Source: Oscillospiraceae bacterium
Lineage (GTDB): Bacteria > Bacillota > Clostridia > Oscillospirales > Acutalibacteraceae
Reading direction: 5' to 3'
Assembly (NCBI GenBank): GCA_902780565.1
Contig: CACZGD010000040.1
Coordinates: 1-47,411 of the forward strand
Length of the DNA: 47,411 nt
Part shown: positions 30,995 through 39,981 of the stretch, one piece after another
Layout of the letters: every line of letters begins with the position of its first letter
Position numbering within the stretch: position 1 is the stretch's first letter
The notes under the pieces: model-generated
Seen by the model: the letters and a program-made list of their open reading frames with translations, nothing else
Told to the model about the DNA's origin: nothing
Database searches by the model: none
Translations under genes and position numbers: made by a program

Positions 30995-32338
30995 ATGAAG
31001 AAGCATCTTACCGAGGCCCGGCGCTCGGGCTTCAGCATGTGGCTGCTGGTCTGGGGACTCGGTCTTGCGGGGCAGATCTGCTGGAATATGGAAAACCAGT
31101 GGTTCAACACCTTCGTCTACGCCAAGATCGGCAAGGATCCCTCCATCATCACGGGTATGTTGATCTGCTCGGCGGCGGCCACGACCTTCGCGACCTTCTT
31201 CTTCGGCACGTGGGCGGACCGGACCGGCAAACGGCGGACGCTGATCTCCGTCGGCTATATTCTGTGGGGCATATTTACCATCGCGTTCGGGCTGACGCAG
31301 TTTATCAGCCACGAGCTGTATCTGCTGATGGGCATGAGCGTGGTGCTGGCGGATACCGTGATGAGCTTTTTCGGCAGCATGGGCAACGACGCGGGCTTCA
31401 ACACCTGGGTGACGGACCGCATGACGGACAAGAATCGCGGCGGTCTCGGCGCGGCGCTGGCGACGCAGCCGGTACTGGGCACCATCCTCGGCACCGTGGT
31501 CGGCGGCATGCTGGTCGGCGAAAACGACAACTATATGCGGCTGTTCATCGTGATGGGCGTGTTCGTAATCGTGTTCGGCGTGATCTCCATGTTTACGCTC
31601 GGCAAGGAGGACGACGTAACGCCGCATAAGGACGGCTCGTTCTGGAAGCAGTTTTTCAGCGTATTCAATTTCAAACGCTTCTTCCGGATGAAGGAGCTTG
31701 TTCTGGTGCACGTCGCCATTGCGGTGTTCTTCATCGGGTTCAACGTCTATTTCGCCTATATCGGCAATTACCTGATCCACTATCTGCACTACTCCCCCGA
31801 CCAGATGGGCATTATTGAAGCGGTGCCACTGGTGCTCGCGATGCTGACCGCGATCCCGATCGGGATCCTGATCAACAAAAACAAGCATCCCTTTATCTGC
31901 CTCGCGGCGGTCGTGACCAATATCGTCGGTCTGTTCATTCTGTATCCGATCACGCCGGATAAAGTGGACCCCGCGTCGATCTTCAACTGGCAGATCTGGC
32001 TCGGGATCTTCGTGGTGGGCGTCGGCTACGTCGGCATCCTGCAGGTGACGAAGGTGTGGGCCAAGCAGCTTTACCCCGCCAACGCCAAGGGGCAGTTCGA
32101 GGGGATCTGGATCCTGTTCTTCGTACTGATCCCGATGATCGGCGGCTCGCTGATCGGCGAAGCCGTGGTCAAAACCAGCGGCGAGACCTTTGAAAACCTC
32201 GAAAGCGGTCTGACGGAGTATATCCCGAACGGCAATATCTTCCTCGTCGGCGCGTGCGTGATCGTGCTCACGCTCATCCCGCTGCTGCTGACGCTCAAGC
32301 TCCACCGGCAGCGTCTTGCGCAAAATCCGGCAAAATAA
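30995..32338 (+). CDS. MFS-type membrane transporter
   Basis: This is a 447-residue transporter with about twelve hydrophobic spans. The loop between spans 2 and 3 has GTWADRTGKRRTLI, the MFS signature. The sequence has a glycoside/pentoside-symporter-like feel (SMWLLVWGLGLAGQICWN at the start; FAYIGNYLIHYLHYSPDQMG after the midpoint). The substrate may be a sugar or small organic molecule; it is not readable. AAAGGGG lies 10 bases before the ATG. The gene has its own promoter and terminator. Confidence 0.88.
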   Translation: MKKHLTEARRSGFSMWLLVWGLGLAGQICWNMENQWFNTFVYAKIGKDPSIITGMLICSAAATTFATFFFGTWADRTGKRRTLISVGYILWGIFTIAFGLTQFISHELYLLMGMSVVLADTVMSFFGSMGNDAGFNTWVTDRMTDKNRGGLGAALATQPVLGTILGTVVGGMLVGENDNYMRLFIVMGVFVIVFGVISMFTLGKEDDVTPHKDGSFWKQFFSVFNFKRFFRMKELVLVHVAIAVFFIGFNVYFAYIGNYLIHYLHYSPDQMGIIEAVPLVLAMLTAIPIGILINKNKHPFICLAAVVTNIVGLFILYPITPDKVDPASIFNWQIWLGIFVVGVGYVGILQVTKVWAKQLYPANAKGQFEGIWILFFVLIPMIGGSLIGEAVVKTSGETFENLESGLTEYIPNGNIFLVGACVIVLTLIPLLLTLKLHRQRLAQNPAK

Positions 32339-32360
32339 GATCGACGCGTTGGTTTCCGCA

Positions 32361-32397
32361 GCGGCAGACGGCCAGACGGGTCGCCTGCCGCTTTTTT
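32361..32397 (+). terminator. Terminator of the MFS gene
   Basis: GCGGCAG and CTGCCGC form a 7-bp stem extended by two further pairs, followed by six T. Confidence 0.85.
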
Positions 32398-32440
32398 CAT
32401 GCCCTGGCGCTCAAAACGCATTACGTGGATAGGAAGCGCT

Positions 32441-32488
32441 TTGGCAGATTTCGCCAAAATTCGGGAAACCGGAAAAAAGACGAATTTT
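32441..32488 (+). promoter_or_regulatory. Two inverted repeats upstream of hisR
   Basis: TTGGC/GCCAA (32441-32457) is followed by AAAATTCG/CGAATTTT (32456-32488, 17-base spacer). They lie 25-70 bases before the hisR start and are candidates for the operator or leader hairpin of the histidine operon. I see no convincing -35/-10 pair, so the promoter is not assigned. Confidence 0.4.
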
Positions 32489-32512
32489 CCTATGTTTTCG
32501 GAGTTGATCTAC

Positions 32513-32809
32513 ATGACTGATTTGCATTCCCCCGGGCTGGACGAGCTGTTCGACGCGATCCTGTCCTTACGTAACCGGGAGGATTGTTACCGTTTTTTCG
32601 AGGATCTTTGCACGGTCAAGGAGCTGACCGATATGGCGCAGCGGCTGGAGGGCGCGCGCCTGCTGGCGGCGGGGGAAAGCTACGCCGCCGTGGCGGAGAA
32701 AACGCAGATGAGCAGCGCGACCATCAGCCGCATCAACCGCTGCCTGCGGTACGGGGCCGGCGGCTACCGCGACGCGATTCAAAGAAGCGGAGGGACCCGG
32801 GATGAATAA
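32513..32809 (+). CDS. hisR: TrpR-related (YerC/YecD type) repressor, probable HisR
   Basis: This is a 98-residue protein of the YerC/YecD group related to TrpR. The core is FFEDLCTVKELTDMAQRLEG, then EKTQMSSATISRINRCLRYG, the latter being the DNA-contacting helix-turn-helix. Members placed in front of histidine operons in Clostridia are thought to sense histidine and repress the operon. The ATG chosen has GGAG at 9 bases; an in-frame ATG at 32492 is less likely. Its last 8 bases overlap hisZG. Confidence 0.82.
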   Translation: MTDLHSPGLDELFDAILSLRNREDCYRFFEDLCTVKELTDMAQRLEGARLLAAGESYAAVAEKTQMSSATISRINRCLRYGAGGYRDAIQRSGGTRDE

Positions 32810-34379
32810 CCGAACCGACGCCGTTCTCACACAAACGGAACGCGCAGCCCTTGCGCAGCGGGCAATCTATCGGGACGCGGGCTTTACCCCGTTCCGCCTG
32901 CAGGCCTTTGAGCCATACGACCTGTACGCCGGCTGCAGGGATTATCTGGAGCCGGACGGCATTCTGACCTTCACGGATACCGACGGGCGGCTGAAGGCGC
33001 TGAAGCCCGACGTCACGCTTTCGATCATCCGCCACGCCCTGTATGCCGGCGCGGACGTGACAAGGCTTTATTACGATGAAAACGTCTACCGCGCAGCCCC
33101 GGGCGAGGGGTTCCGCGAGCTCAGGCAGACCGGGATCGAGTGCATCGGGAGCCTGACCGAAGAGGAGACAAACGCGGTGCCGGTGCTGGCGGCGAAAAGC
33201 CTTGCCGCCGTCGACCCGCGCGGCGTGCTGGCGCTGGGCGCGCCGGATCTGCTGGCGGAGCTGATTCGCCGCCTGAAGCTGACGCCGTCCGCCGAAAAAC
33301 AGGCTGCCGGGCTTGCGGCGTCCAAAAATCTGCACGAGCTTGCAAGCCTGTGTCAGGCGCAAAACGCCGAGCCCGCGGCGATGGCAGCGCTTTTCGACGC
33401 GCTGAGCCACACGGGAAAACCTGCCGAGGTCCTGCCCGTTCTCGGGGGCATTTGCAAGGACGATACGCTTTCCGCCGCCGCGCAGCCGCTTTTGCAGGCG
33501 GTGGATGCCCTGCGGGAAGCTGGTTACGAAGACGCCACGGTGATCGACCTGTCCCTGACCGGCGGCATGCGGTATTATAACGGCATCGTGTTTCAGGGCT
33601 TTTTGCCCGGCGCGCCGCAGGCGGTGCTGTCCGGCGGCAGATATGACCGGTTGACCGCGGTGCTGGGCACCTCCGCCATGGCGGCGGGCTTTGCGGTGTA
33701 TCTGGACCGGCTGCCCGACGCGTCAGGAACAAAAAACGGCGAAGCGGACGACTGGCTGAACCTCGCGCTGCCGAAGGGCAGGCTCGGGGAGAAGGTCGTC
33801 AGGATGCTGCGGCAAGCGGGTCTTGCGAGCGCGGCGCTGGCGGAGGACGACCGCCGTCTGACGCTGGAGCTGCCGGAAAGCAAATTGCGGATCTTTTGGG
33901 TCAAGCCTGTGGACGTGCCCGCATATATCGTGCGCGGCGCCGCCGACCTCGGGGTCGCGGGCAAGGACGTGCTGGCGGAATCCGACGCCGCCGTATTTGA
34001 GCTCGCAGATCTCGGCTTCGGCGCCTGCAGACTCGCGGTCGCCGCGAAGGCGGGCTTTCAGGAGCCGACCGACCGGGCGCTGCGGGTCGCGACGAAATTC
34101 CCCGCGTGCGCAAAACGGTTCTACGGCGCAAAAGGCAGACGGATCGACGTGATCAAGCTCAGCGGCTCGATCGAGCTTGCGCCCCTGACGGGGCTGGCGG
34201 ACGTGATCGTGGACATCGTGGAATCGGGCAGGACCCTGAAGGAAAACGGGCTGACCGTGATCGAGGACGTGCTGCCCGTCTCCGCAAGACTCGCCGTGAA
34301 CAAAGCGGCCTATCATTTCAAGAAAAACAGAATCGAGGAGCTTCTGGCAAAGCTCCTGCCAAAGGAGGAGACCCTATGA
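32802..34379 (+). CDS. hisZG: HisZ-HisG fusion: ATP phosphoribosyltransferase with regulatory domain
   Basis: This is one 525-residue reading frame. Residues 1 to about 305 are HisZ, a histidyl-tRNA-synthetase-like regulatory subunit without charging activity (LQAFEPYDLYAGC, LKPDVTLSIIRH, LYYDENVYR, GGMRYYNGIVFQG, LSGGRYDRL). After a short linker (SGTKNGEADD) residues about 318-525 are a complete short-form HisG, the first enzyme of histidine synthesis (LALPKGRLGEKVVRML, YIVRGAADLGVAGKDVL, DVIVDIVESGRTLKENGL). These are normally two proteins in an octamer. GGAGGG precedes the ATG, which overlaps hisR by 8 bases. The stop overlaps hisD as ATGA. Confidence 0.93.
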   Translation: MNNRTDAVLTQTERAALAQRAIYRDAGFTPFRLQAFEPYDLYAGCRDYLEPDGILTFTDTDGRLKALKPDVTLSIIRHALYAGADVTRLYYDENVYRAAPGEGFRELRQTGIECIGSLTEEETNAVPVLAAKSLAAVDPRGVLALGAPDLLAELIRRLKLTPSAEKQAAGLAASKNLHELASLCQAQNAEPAAMAALFDALSHTGKPAEVLPVLGGICKDDTLSAAAQPLLQAVDALREAGYEDATVIDLSLTGGMRYYNGIVFQGFLPGAPQAVLSGGRYDRLTAVLGTSAMAAGFAVYLDRLPDASGTKNGEADDWLNLALPKGRLGEKVVRMLRQAGLASAALAEDDRRLTLELPESKLRIFWVKPVDVPAYIVRGAADLGVAGKDVLAESDAAVFELADLGFGACRLAVAAKAGFQEPTDRALRVATKFPACAKRFYGAKGRRIDVIKLSGSIELAPLTGLADVIVDIVESGRTLKENGLTVIEDVLPVSARLAVNKAAYHFKKNRIEELLAKLLPKEETL

Positions 34380-35662
34380 TACCGATCCTGAAAGCCGTCG
34401 ATCTGCAGACGGAAACGTTCCGCAGCCGCCGGGACGCGGGCGCGGGAAACGTGACGGCAACGGTAACGGAAATAATACGGGACGTGCGTGAAAACGGCGA
34501 CGCCGCCCTGTTTGCCTATACGAAACGCTTTGACGGCGCGGCGCTGACCGAACTGACGGTCTCCCCGGAAGAGACGGCGGCGGCGATCGAGGCGCAGGAC
34601 GGGGAATGGATGGCGATCCTGCACGGCGCCGCGGCGCGCATCCGCCGCTTTCACGAGCGGCAGCGCAGGCAGGGCTTTCGGCTGGAGGACCCTGAAAGCG
34701 GAACGGTGATCGGCCAGCGCGTCACGCCGCTGGAGCGCGTGGGGCTGTACGTCCCCGGCGGCACGGCGGCCTATCCCTCCACCGTGCTGATGGACGCGAT
34801 CCCTGCAAAGCTGGCGGGCGTGAAGGAGCTGGCGATCGCAACGCCGCCGGGACCGGACGGGAAGATCTCCCCTGCCATCCTTGCCGCGGCGCACGTGGCG
34901 GGCGTGGACAGGATCTATAAAATGGGCGGCGCGCAGGCGATCGCGGCGCTCGCCTACGGGACCGAAAGCGTCACGCGCGTGGACAAGATCGTGGGGCCGG
35001 GCAACGCCTACGTGGCGGAAGCGAAACGGCAGGTGTTCGGGATCGTGGATATCGACATGATCGCCGGACCGAGCGAGATCCTGATCGTTGCGGACGGCAA
35101 AAGCGACCCGCGCCACGCGGCGGCGGACCTGCTGAGTCAGGCCGAGCACGACCGCAACGCCTGCGCCATTCTGATCACGGACGATCCGGTTTTCGCCGCC
35201 GCCGTTCAGCGGGAAACGGAGCGGCAGCTTGAGAGCCTGCCGCGCGCGGAGATCGCCCGCACGTCGATCGACGCGCAGGGCAAAATCATCGTGGCGGATT
35301 CTCTGACGGAAGCGGTCGCGCTGGCGAACGAGATCGCGCCGGAGCATCTGGAGCTGATGACGGACGAGCCCTTTGCCTTGTTTGAACAGGTCCGGCACGC
35401 GGGCAGCGTGTTCCTCGGCCGGAACTGCCCGGAGGCGCTGGGCGACTATTACGCGGGGCCAAACCACACCCTGCCGACCAGCGGCACGGCGCGGTTCTCC
35501 AGTCCCCTGTCCGTGGATGATTTTGTGAAGAAAACGCAGTTTACCTATTATACCCGCGAGGCGCTGCGGCAGGACGCCGCAAGCATTGCGCGCTTTGCAA
35601 GAACGGAAGGACTGGAGGCGCACGCGCGCAGCGTGCTGGTCCGCACGGAGGAAGAACAATGA
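34376..35662 (+). CDS. hisD: Histidinol dehydrogenase
   Basis: This 428-residue NAD- and zinc-dependent enzyme catalyses the last two oxidations from histidinol to histidine. Family motifs are LYVPGGTAAYPSTVLMDAIP, MGGAQAIAALAYGTESV, DMIAGPSEILIVAD, LLSQAEHDRNA and the C-terminal GPNHTLPTSGTARFSSPLSV. The ATG overlaps the hisZG stop and has GGAGGAG a few bases before it. A long same-frame extension upstream is an artefact of the neighbouring gene. Confidence 0.97.
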   Translation: MIPILKAVDLQTETFRSRRDAGAGNVTATVTEIIRDVRENGDAALFAYTKRFDGAALTELTVSPEETAAAIEAQDGEWMAILHGAAARIRRFHERQRRQGFRLEDPESGTVIGQRVTPLERVGLYVPGGTAAYPSTVLMDAIPAKLAGVKELAIATPPGPDGKISPAILAAAHVAGVDRIYKMGGAQAIAALAYGTESVTRVDKIVGPGNAYVAEAKRQVFGIVDIDMIAGPSEILIVADGKSDPRHAAADLLSQAEHDRNACAILITDDPVFAAAVQRETERQLESLPRAEIARTSIDAQGKIIVADSLTEAVALANEIAPEHLELMTDEPFALFEQVRHAGSVFLGRNCPEALGDYYAGPNHTLPTSGTARFSSPLSVDDFVKKTQFTYYTREALRQDAASIARFARTEGLEAHARSVLVRTEEEQ

Positions 35663-36717
35663 GCCGGTTTTTGCATCCGTCGCTGAGATCTTTGACCCCG
35701 TACGTGCCCGGCGAACAGCCGAAAGCAGCGGGGCTTATCAAGCTGAATACGAACGAAGCGCCGTTCTCCCCGCCGCCGGCGGTGCGGGAAGCGGTTACGT
35801 CGGCGGCGGGAAGGCTGCGCCTGTATCCCGACCCGGAGTCGACCGCCCTGCGGGAGGCGCTCGGGGAAAAGCTCGGCGTGCCGCGAGAAAGCCTGCTGAT
35901 GACGAACGGCTCCGACGAGCTGCTGTATTACGCGTTTCTGGCGTACGCGAGGAACGGCGTCGCCTTCCCGGACGTGACCTACGGGTTTTATCAGGTGCTG
36001 GCGGACCTGCTGGACTGCCCGACCCGAATCCTGCCGCTGCGGCAGGATCTTACTGTGGACGCGGACGCGTTCTGCGCCGCGCCGGAGATGGCGGTCATCA
36101 CGAATCCGAACGCCCCGACGGGACTCTCACTCCCGCTTCGTCAGATCGAGCGGATCGTGCGGAGCGCCCCGGACCGGCTCGTGCTGATCGACGAAGCTTA
36201 CGTTGACTTCGGCGGCGAGAGCGCCGTCGGTTTGACGCAAAGCTGCGACAACCTGATCGTGGCGCGCACCTTCTCGAAATCGCGCGCGCTGGCGGGCGGA
36301 CGGCTCGGCTTCGGCGTCGCGAACGAGGCGGTCATCCGGGAGCTGACCGCGATCAAGAACGCGATCAACCCCTATAACGTCAACGCGCTGACGCAGGCGG
36401 CGGGGCTTGCCTGCCTTGCGGAGGACGCGTATTTCACCGAGGCCTGCGCCGCGCTGGCGGCGCTGCGCGACAAAACCGCGGACACGCTGCGGGCGATGGG
36501 CTGCGCTGTCACGGAATCGAAAGCGAACTTTTTGTTCGTCGAGGCGCCGGGCGTGCCGGGCGAAACGCTGTTCCGCCGGCTGCGGGAACAGAATATCCTG
36601 ACGCGGTATTTCAATCAGCCGCGCACGAAGGACCGTATCCGCGTCACGGTCGGCACACCGGAGCAAATGGACCTGTTTATAAAAGAAGTCGGGCGGATCA
36701 TGGAGGTTGCAAAATGA
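35659..36717 (+). CDS. hisC: Histidinol-phosphate aminotransferase
   Basis: This 352-residue fold-type I PLP enzyme transfers the amino group to imidazole acetol phosphate. Visible motifs are IKLNTNEAPFSPPPAV, NGSDELLYYAF, ITNPNAPTGLSLPL, IDEAYVDF and the PLP lysine in ARTFSKSRALAGGRLGFGV. The start overlaps the hisD stop as ATGA, and the stop overlaps hisB in the same way, showing a coupled operon. Confidence 0.97.
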   Translation: MSRFLHPSLRSLTPYVPGEQPKAAGLIKLNTNEAPFSPPPAVREAVTSAAGRLRLYPDPESTALREALGEKLGVPRESLLMTNGSDELLYYAFLAYARNGVAFPDVTYGFYQVLADLLDCPTRILPLRQDLTVDADAFCAAPEMAVITNPNAPTGLSLPLRQIERIVRSAPDRLVLIDEAYVDFGGESAVGLTQSCDNLIVARTFSKSRALAGGRLGFGVANEAVIRELTAIKNAINPYNVNALTQAAGLACLAEDAYFTEACAALAALRDKTADTLRAMGCAVTESKANFLFVEAPGVPGETLFRRLREQNILTRYFNQPRTKDRIRVTVGTPEQMDLFIKEVGRIMEVAK

Positions 36718-37301
36718 GACAGGCTGAGATCATACGCAAAACGAACGAAACGGATATTTGTCTGCGCTTTTCCCCGGACGGAACGGGGCGGGCGGACGTG
36801 GACACCGGGATCGGCTTTCTGGATCACATGCTGACCCTGTTTGCCTGTCACGGGCGCTTCGATCTGTTCGTCCGCTGCAAGGGCGACGTCCGGGTCGACG
36901 ATCACCATTCCGCGGAGGATATCGGGATCGCGCTCGGCATGGCGCTGAAGCAGGCGCTCGGCGACAAGCGCGGGATCGCCCGTTACGGGAGCTGCATCCT
37001 GCCGATGGACGAGGCGCTGGTCCTGACCGCGGCGGATCTGTCCGGGCGGGCGTTCCTCGGCTTTGACGTCCGCTTCCCGACCGAGAAGGTCGGCTCGTTC
37101 GATACCGAGCTCGTCAAGGAATTCTGGCTCGCTTTCGTGCGGGAAAGCGCCCTGACCCTGCACGTGCGGCTGCTCACCGGCGAAAACAGCCACCACATCG
37201 CCGAAGGAATCTTCAAATCCGCCGCACGCAGCCTGCGACAGGCGGTCGCGCCGGACGCCGCCATCGGGAACGAGATCCCGAGCTCGAAGGGGGCGCTTTG
37301 A
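36714..37301 (+). CDS. hisB: Imidazoleglycerol-phosphate dehydratase
   Basis: This 195-residue monofunctional dehydratase lacks the phosphatase half found in enterobacterial HisB; here that step is done by the PHP phosphatase at the operon end. Metal-site motifs are TGIGFLDHMLTLFACHG, DDHHSAEDIGIALG and ENSHHIAEGIFKSAARSLR. It starts with an ATGA overlap with hisC. Confidence 0.97.
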   Translation: MRQAEIIRKTNETDICLRFSPDGTGRADVDTGIGFLDHMLTLFACHGRFDLFVRCKGDVRVDDHHSAEDIGIALGMALKQALGDKRGIARYGSCILPMDEALVLTAADLSGRAFLGFDVRFPTEKVGSFDTELVKEFWLAFVRESALTLHVRLLTGENSHHIAEGIFKSAARSLRQAVAPDAAIGNEIPSSKGAL

Positions 37302-37922
37302 ATGATCGCGATCGTGGACTACGGCGTCGGGAACCTGTTTTCCCTCACCGCCTCCCTGCAGAAGCTCGGCGCGCCGTCCGTTGTGACGGACGACCCGGAG
37401 ACGCTGGCTGCCGCCGACCGGATCATCCTGCCGGGCGTGGGCGCGTTCGGCGACGCGATGAAAAAGCTGAAACAGTCCGGCCTTGACGAAACGGTCTGGG
37501 CGCTGGCAAATACCGGGAAGCCGCTGCTGGGGATCTGCCTCGGAATGCAGCTTTTGTTCGAGGTCGGCACCGAAAACGGCAGAGAACCGGGTCTGGGGCT
37601 GCTGCCGGGCGAGATCCGTCCGCTGCGCGAGATCCTGCCGCCCGGATACAAGATCCCGCACATGGGCTGGAACGCCCTGACGAAACACGGGGAGAGCCGT
37701 CTGCTGCAAAACGTGAGACAAGGCGCGCACGTTTACTTCGTCCATTCCTATTACGCAGCGGCAAAGGAACGCGACGTGACGGCGACGGCAGAGTACGGCG
37801 CGCCCGTAACGGCGACCGTTGAACGCGGCTGCGTGTTCGGCTGCCAGTTCCATCCCGAAAAAAGCGGTCCCGTGGGACTTGCGATCCTGAAAGCATTCAA
37901 CGAAACGGAGGCGATCCTATGA
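37302..37922 (+). CDS. hisH: Imidazole glycerol phosphate synthase, glutaminase subunit
   Basis: This 206-residue class I glutamine amidotransferase supplies ammonia to HisF. The catalytic Cys lies in LGICLGMQLLF and the His/Glu pair in CQFHPEKSG. The start MIAIVDYGVGNLFSL is standard. Its ATG follows the hisB stop directly. HisF, its partner, is abnormal in this window (see that entry), so channelled activity is uncertain. Confidence 0.97.
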   Translation: MIAIVDYGVGNLFSLTASLQKLGAPSVVTDDPETLAAADRIILPGVGAFGDAMKKLKQSGLDETVWALANTGKPLLGICLGMQLLFEVGTENGREPGLGLLPGEIRPLREILPPGYKIPHMGWNALTKHGESRLLQNVRQGAHVYFVHSYYAAAKERDVTATAEYGAPVTATVERGCVFGCQFHPEKSGPVGLAILKAFNETEAIL

Positions 37923-38632
37923 AGATCTTTCCCGCGATCGATCTGTTTGACGGCTGTGCGGTGCGCCTGACGAAGGGCGATTACGGCAGCATGAAGATCT
38001 ATTCGCGCGACCCCGCGTCGCTCGCGCTGCGTTTTTGTGAGGCGGGCGCAAAAAACCTGCACCTCGTGGACCTGCAGGGGGCGAAGGACGGGTCAACGCC
38101 CGCGTTTGAGCTGGTGCGCAGGATCAAACGGGAAACGGGGCTGTTCTGCGAGATCGGCGGCGGTATCCGGACCGAAGCGCAGATCGAACGGTACCTGAAC
38201 GCGGGCGTGGACCGTGTGATCCTCGGGACCGCCGCCGTGGAGGACGAAGCGCTGCTGCGGAAGGCGGCGCAATACGGGGACCGGATCGCGGTTGGCGCGG
38301 ACCTGAAAAACGGACTCGTCGCCGTTCGCGGCTGGACCGAAACGACGGCGCTTGGGGCGGAGGCCTTTCTGAAACGCCTGGACGGGATCGGGATCCGCGC
38401 CGTGATCTGCACGGATATCGGCCGGGACGGCATGCTTTCCGGCGTGGACGTCGGCTTTTACCGCGCGCTGAAGGCGGCTTTCGGCGGCGAGCTGATCGCC
38501 TCCGGGGGGATCACGGAGCCGAAGGATCTGACGGCGCTGCGCGAGGCCGGGATCGACGGCGCGGTAATCGGCAAGGCGCTGTATGAGAACCGGATCGATC
38601 TGAAACGGGTGCTGGAGGAATACGCATGCTGA
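37919..38632 (+). CDS. hisA: ProFAR isomerase (HisA)
   Basis: This 237-residue (beta/alpha)8-barrel enzyme isomerises ProFAR to PRFAR. Motifs are FPAIDLFDGCAVRLTKGDY, LHLVDLQGAKDG, EIGGGIRTEAQI, VILGTAAV, ICTDIGRDGML and LIASGGITEPKDL. Both phosphate-binding glycine loops are intact, in contrast to its paralogue HisF just downstream. It overlaps hisH by ATGA and hisF by 7 bases. Confidence 0.97.
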   Translation: MKIFPAIDLFDGCAVRLTKGDYGSMKIYSRDPASLALRFCEAGAKNLHLVDLQGAKDGSTPAFELVRRIKRETGLFCEIGGGIRTEAQIERYLNAGVDRVILGTAAVEDEALLRKAAQYGDRIAVGADLKNGLVAVRGWTETTALGAEAFLKRLDGIGIRAVICTDIGRDGMLSGVDVGFYRALKAAFGGELIASGGITEPKDLTALREAGIDGAVIGKALYENRIDLKRVLEEYAC

Positions 38633-39336
38633 CGAAACGCATCATCCCCTGTCTGGACGTTCGGGACGGCAGGGTCGTGAAGGGGGTCCGGTTTGCGGAT
38701 CTGGCGGACGTGGCCTCCCCCGCCGGGCTTGCGGCGTATTATTCGTCTGCCGGGGCGGACGAGCTGGTGTTTTATGATATCACAGCCTCCGCCGAGGGGC
38801 GGCGGCTGTTTACCGAGGCGCTGCGGGAGACCGCCTCGCAGGTCTTCATCCCGCTCACGGTCGGAGGCGGCGTGAACGGGCTGGCGGATTTTGACCGTCT
38901 GCTGAAAAGCGGCGCGGACAAGGTGAGCGTGAACACCGGCGCGATCGCGGACCCGACCCTTATATCGCGCGCGGCGGACCGCTACGGCTCGCAGTGCGTC
39001 GTGCTGAGCGCGGACGTGAAGCTGGTCGACGGCGCATATCACGTTTTCGCGAAGGGCGGACGGGTCGATACCGGAATGGAGGCGATCGAATGGCTCCGGC
39101 AGGGAGAGCGCGCCGGCGCCGGAGAGGTCGTGGTCAACTCCATCGATACGGACGGCGTAAAGGGCGGCTTTGACCTGCCGCTGCTGAAAAAGGTCTGCGA
39201 GGCCCTGACGATCCCGGTCGTCGCCTCGGCGGACGCCGGACTTGCGGCAAGTGTTTTTCACTTCGGGACCGTTTCGATAGCGGAGCTCAAACGGGAGATG
39301 CGGGCGTGCGGGATCCCGGTCAGAACGGAGGAATAA
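38626..39336 (+). CDS. hisF: Imidazole glycerol phosphate synthase, cyclase subunit, with internal deletion
   Basis: This barrel enzyme normally turns PRFAR and ammonia into IGP and AICAR. The first part is normal: IIPCLDVRDG with catalytic D11, TVGGGVNG, ADVKLVDG with the second catalytic Asp, and DGVKGGFD. Near residue 200 the usual order, beta-7 with SGGAG, helix alpha-7, then beta-8, is collapsed. IPVVAS runs straight into ADAGLAASVFHF. About 16 residues, including the phosphate-binding SGGAG and all of alpha-7, are missing in frame, so the protein is 236 rather than about 252 residues. The gene may be damaged, or the sequence may be misassembled here. Confidence 0.92.
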   Translation: MLTKRIIPCLDVRDGRVVKGVRFADLADVASPAGLAAYYSSAGADELVFYDITASAEGRRLFTEALRETASQVFIPLTVGGGVNGLADFDRLLKSGADKVSVNTGAIADPTLISRAADRYGSQCVVLSADVKLVDGAYHVFAKGGRVDTGMEAIEWLRQGERAGAGEVVVNSIDTDGVKGGFDLPLLKKVCEALTIPVVASADAGLAASVFHFGTVSIAELKREMRACGIPVRTEE

Positions 39337-39339
39337 GAA

Positions 39340-39981
39340 ATGAATATCGACGAACTGAAATTTGACGACAGAGGGCTGATCCCGGCGATCGTGCAGGACG
39401 CCGCGACCGGGCAGGTGCTGACCCTTGCTTATATGAACAGGGAAAGCCTGCTGATCACCCTGCGGGAGGGACGGACCTGCTTCTGGAGCCGGTCGCGAAA
39501 TACGCTTTGGCGCAAGGGAGAGACGAGCGGCAACGTGCAGAAGGTGAAGGAGATCCGCCCGGACTGCGACGCGGACGCCCTGCTGGTGCTGGTCGAGCCC
39601 GCGGGACCCGCCTGTCACAAGGGCACGACCTCGTGCTTCACGGACGTGATGTTTCAGGATGAGGAGCCGCCATTCACCTATGAAGCCCTGTACGATCTGA
39701 TCCGGGGACGCAAGGAGACCGATACGGACGGCTCCTATACGAGCTACCTGTTCCGCAAGGGCTTGGACAAGATCCTGAAAAAGGTCGGGGAGGAAGCGAC
39801 GGAGGTCATCATCGCCGCAAAGGCCCGGGACCGGAAGGAAACGGTTTACGAGATCGCGGACCTTTTGTATCACCTGACCGTTCTGATGGTGGAAGCGGAT
39901 ATTCCGATCGGGGACGTCACACGCGAGCTTGCCTCGCGCCGTGTGGTCGATAAAAAGGTCAAGCAGGAGAAAATGACGTGA
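39340..39981 (+). CDS. hisIE: Bifunctional PRA-CH / PRA-PH protein (HisIE)
   Basis: This is a 213-residue fusion doing the second and third steps of the pathway. Residues 1-110 are phosphoribosyl-AMP cyclohydrolase ([38 protein letters not shown], with metal-binding Cys). Residues about 120-213 are the pyrophosphohydrolase ([20 protein letters not shown], then [13 protein letters not shown]). It starts 3 bases after hisF and overlaps the next gene as GTGA. Confidence 0.96.
   Translation: MNIDELKFDDRGLIPAIVQDAATGQVLTLAYMNRESLLITLREGRTCFWSRSRNTLWRKGETSGNVQKVKEIRPDCDADALLVLVEPAGPACHKGTTSCFTDVMFQDEEPPFTYEALYDLIRGRKETDTDGSYTSYLFRKGLDKILKKVGEEATEVIIAAKARDRKETVYEIADLLYHLTVLMVEADIPIGDVTRELASRRVVDKKVKQEKMT

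Noticed and set aside
30917-32323. 468-codon minus-strand frame over the MFS transporter
   Set aside because: Asp/His/Glu-rich low-complexity shadow; the plus strand has twelve hydrophobic spans and an MFS signature.
34313-35659. 448-codon minus-strand frame over hisD
   Set aside because: hisD is unmistakable on the plus strand; the reverse frame is Arg/His-rich without motifs.
38458-39873. 471-codon minus-strand frame over hisF-hisIE
   Set aside because: It spans two well-defined his genes and has no start signal.
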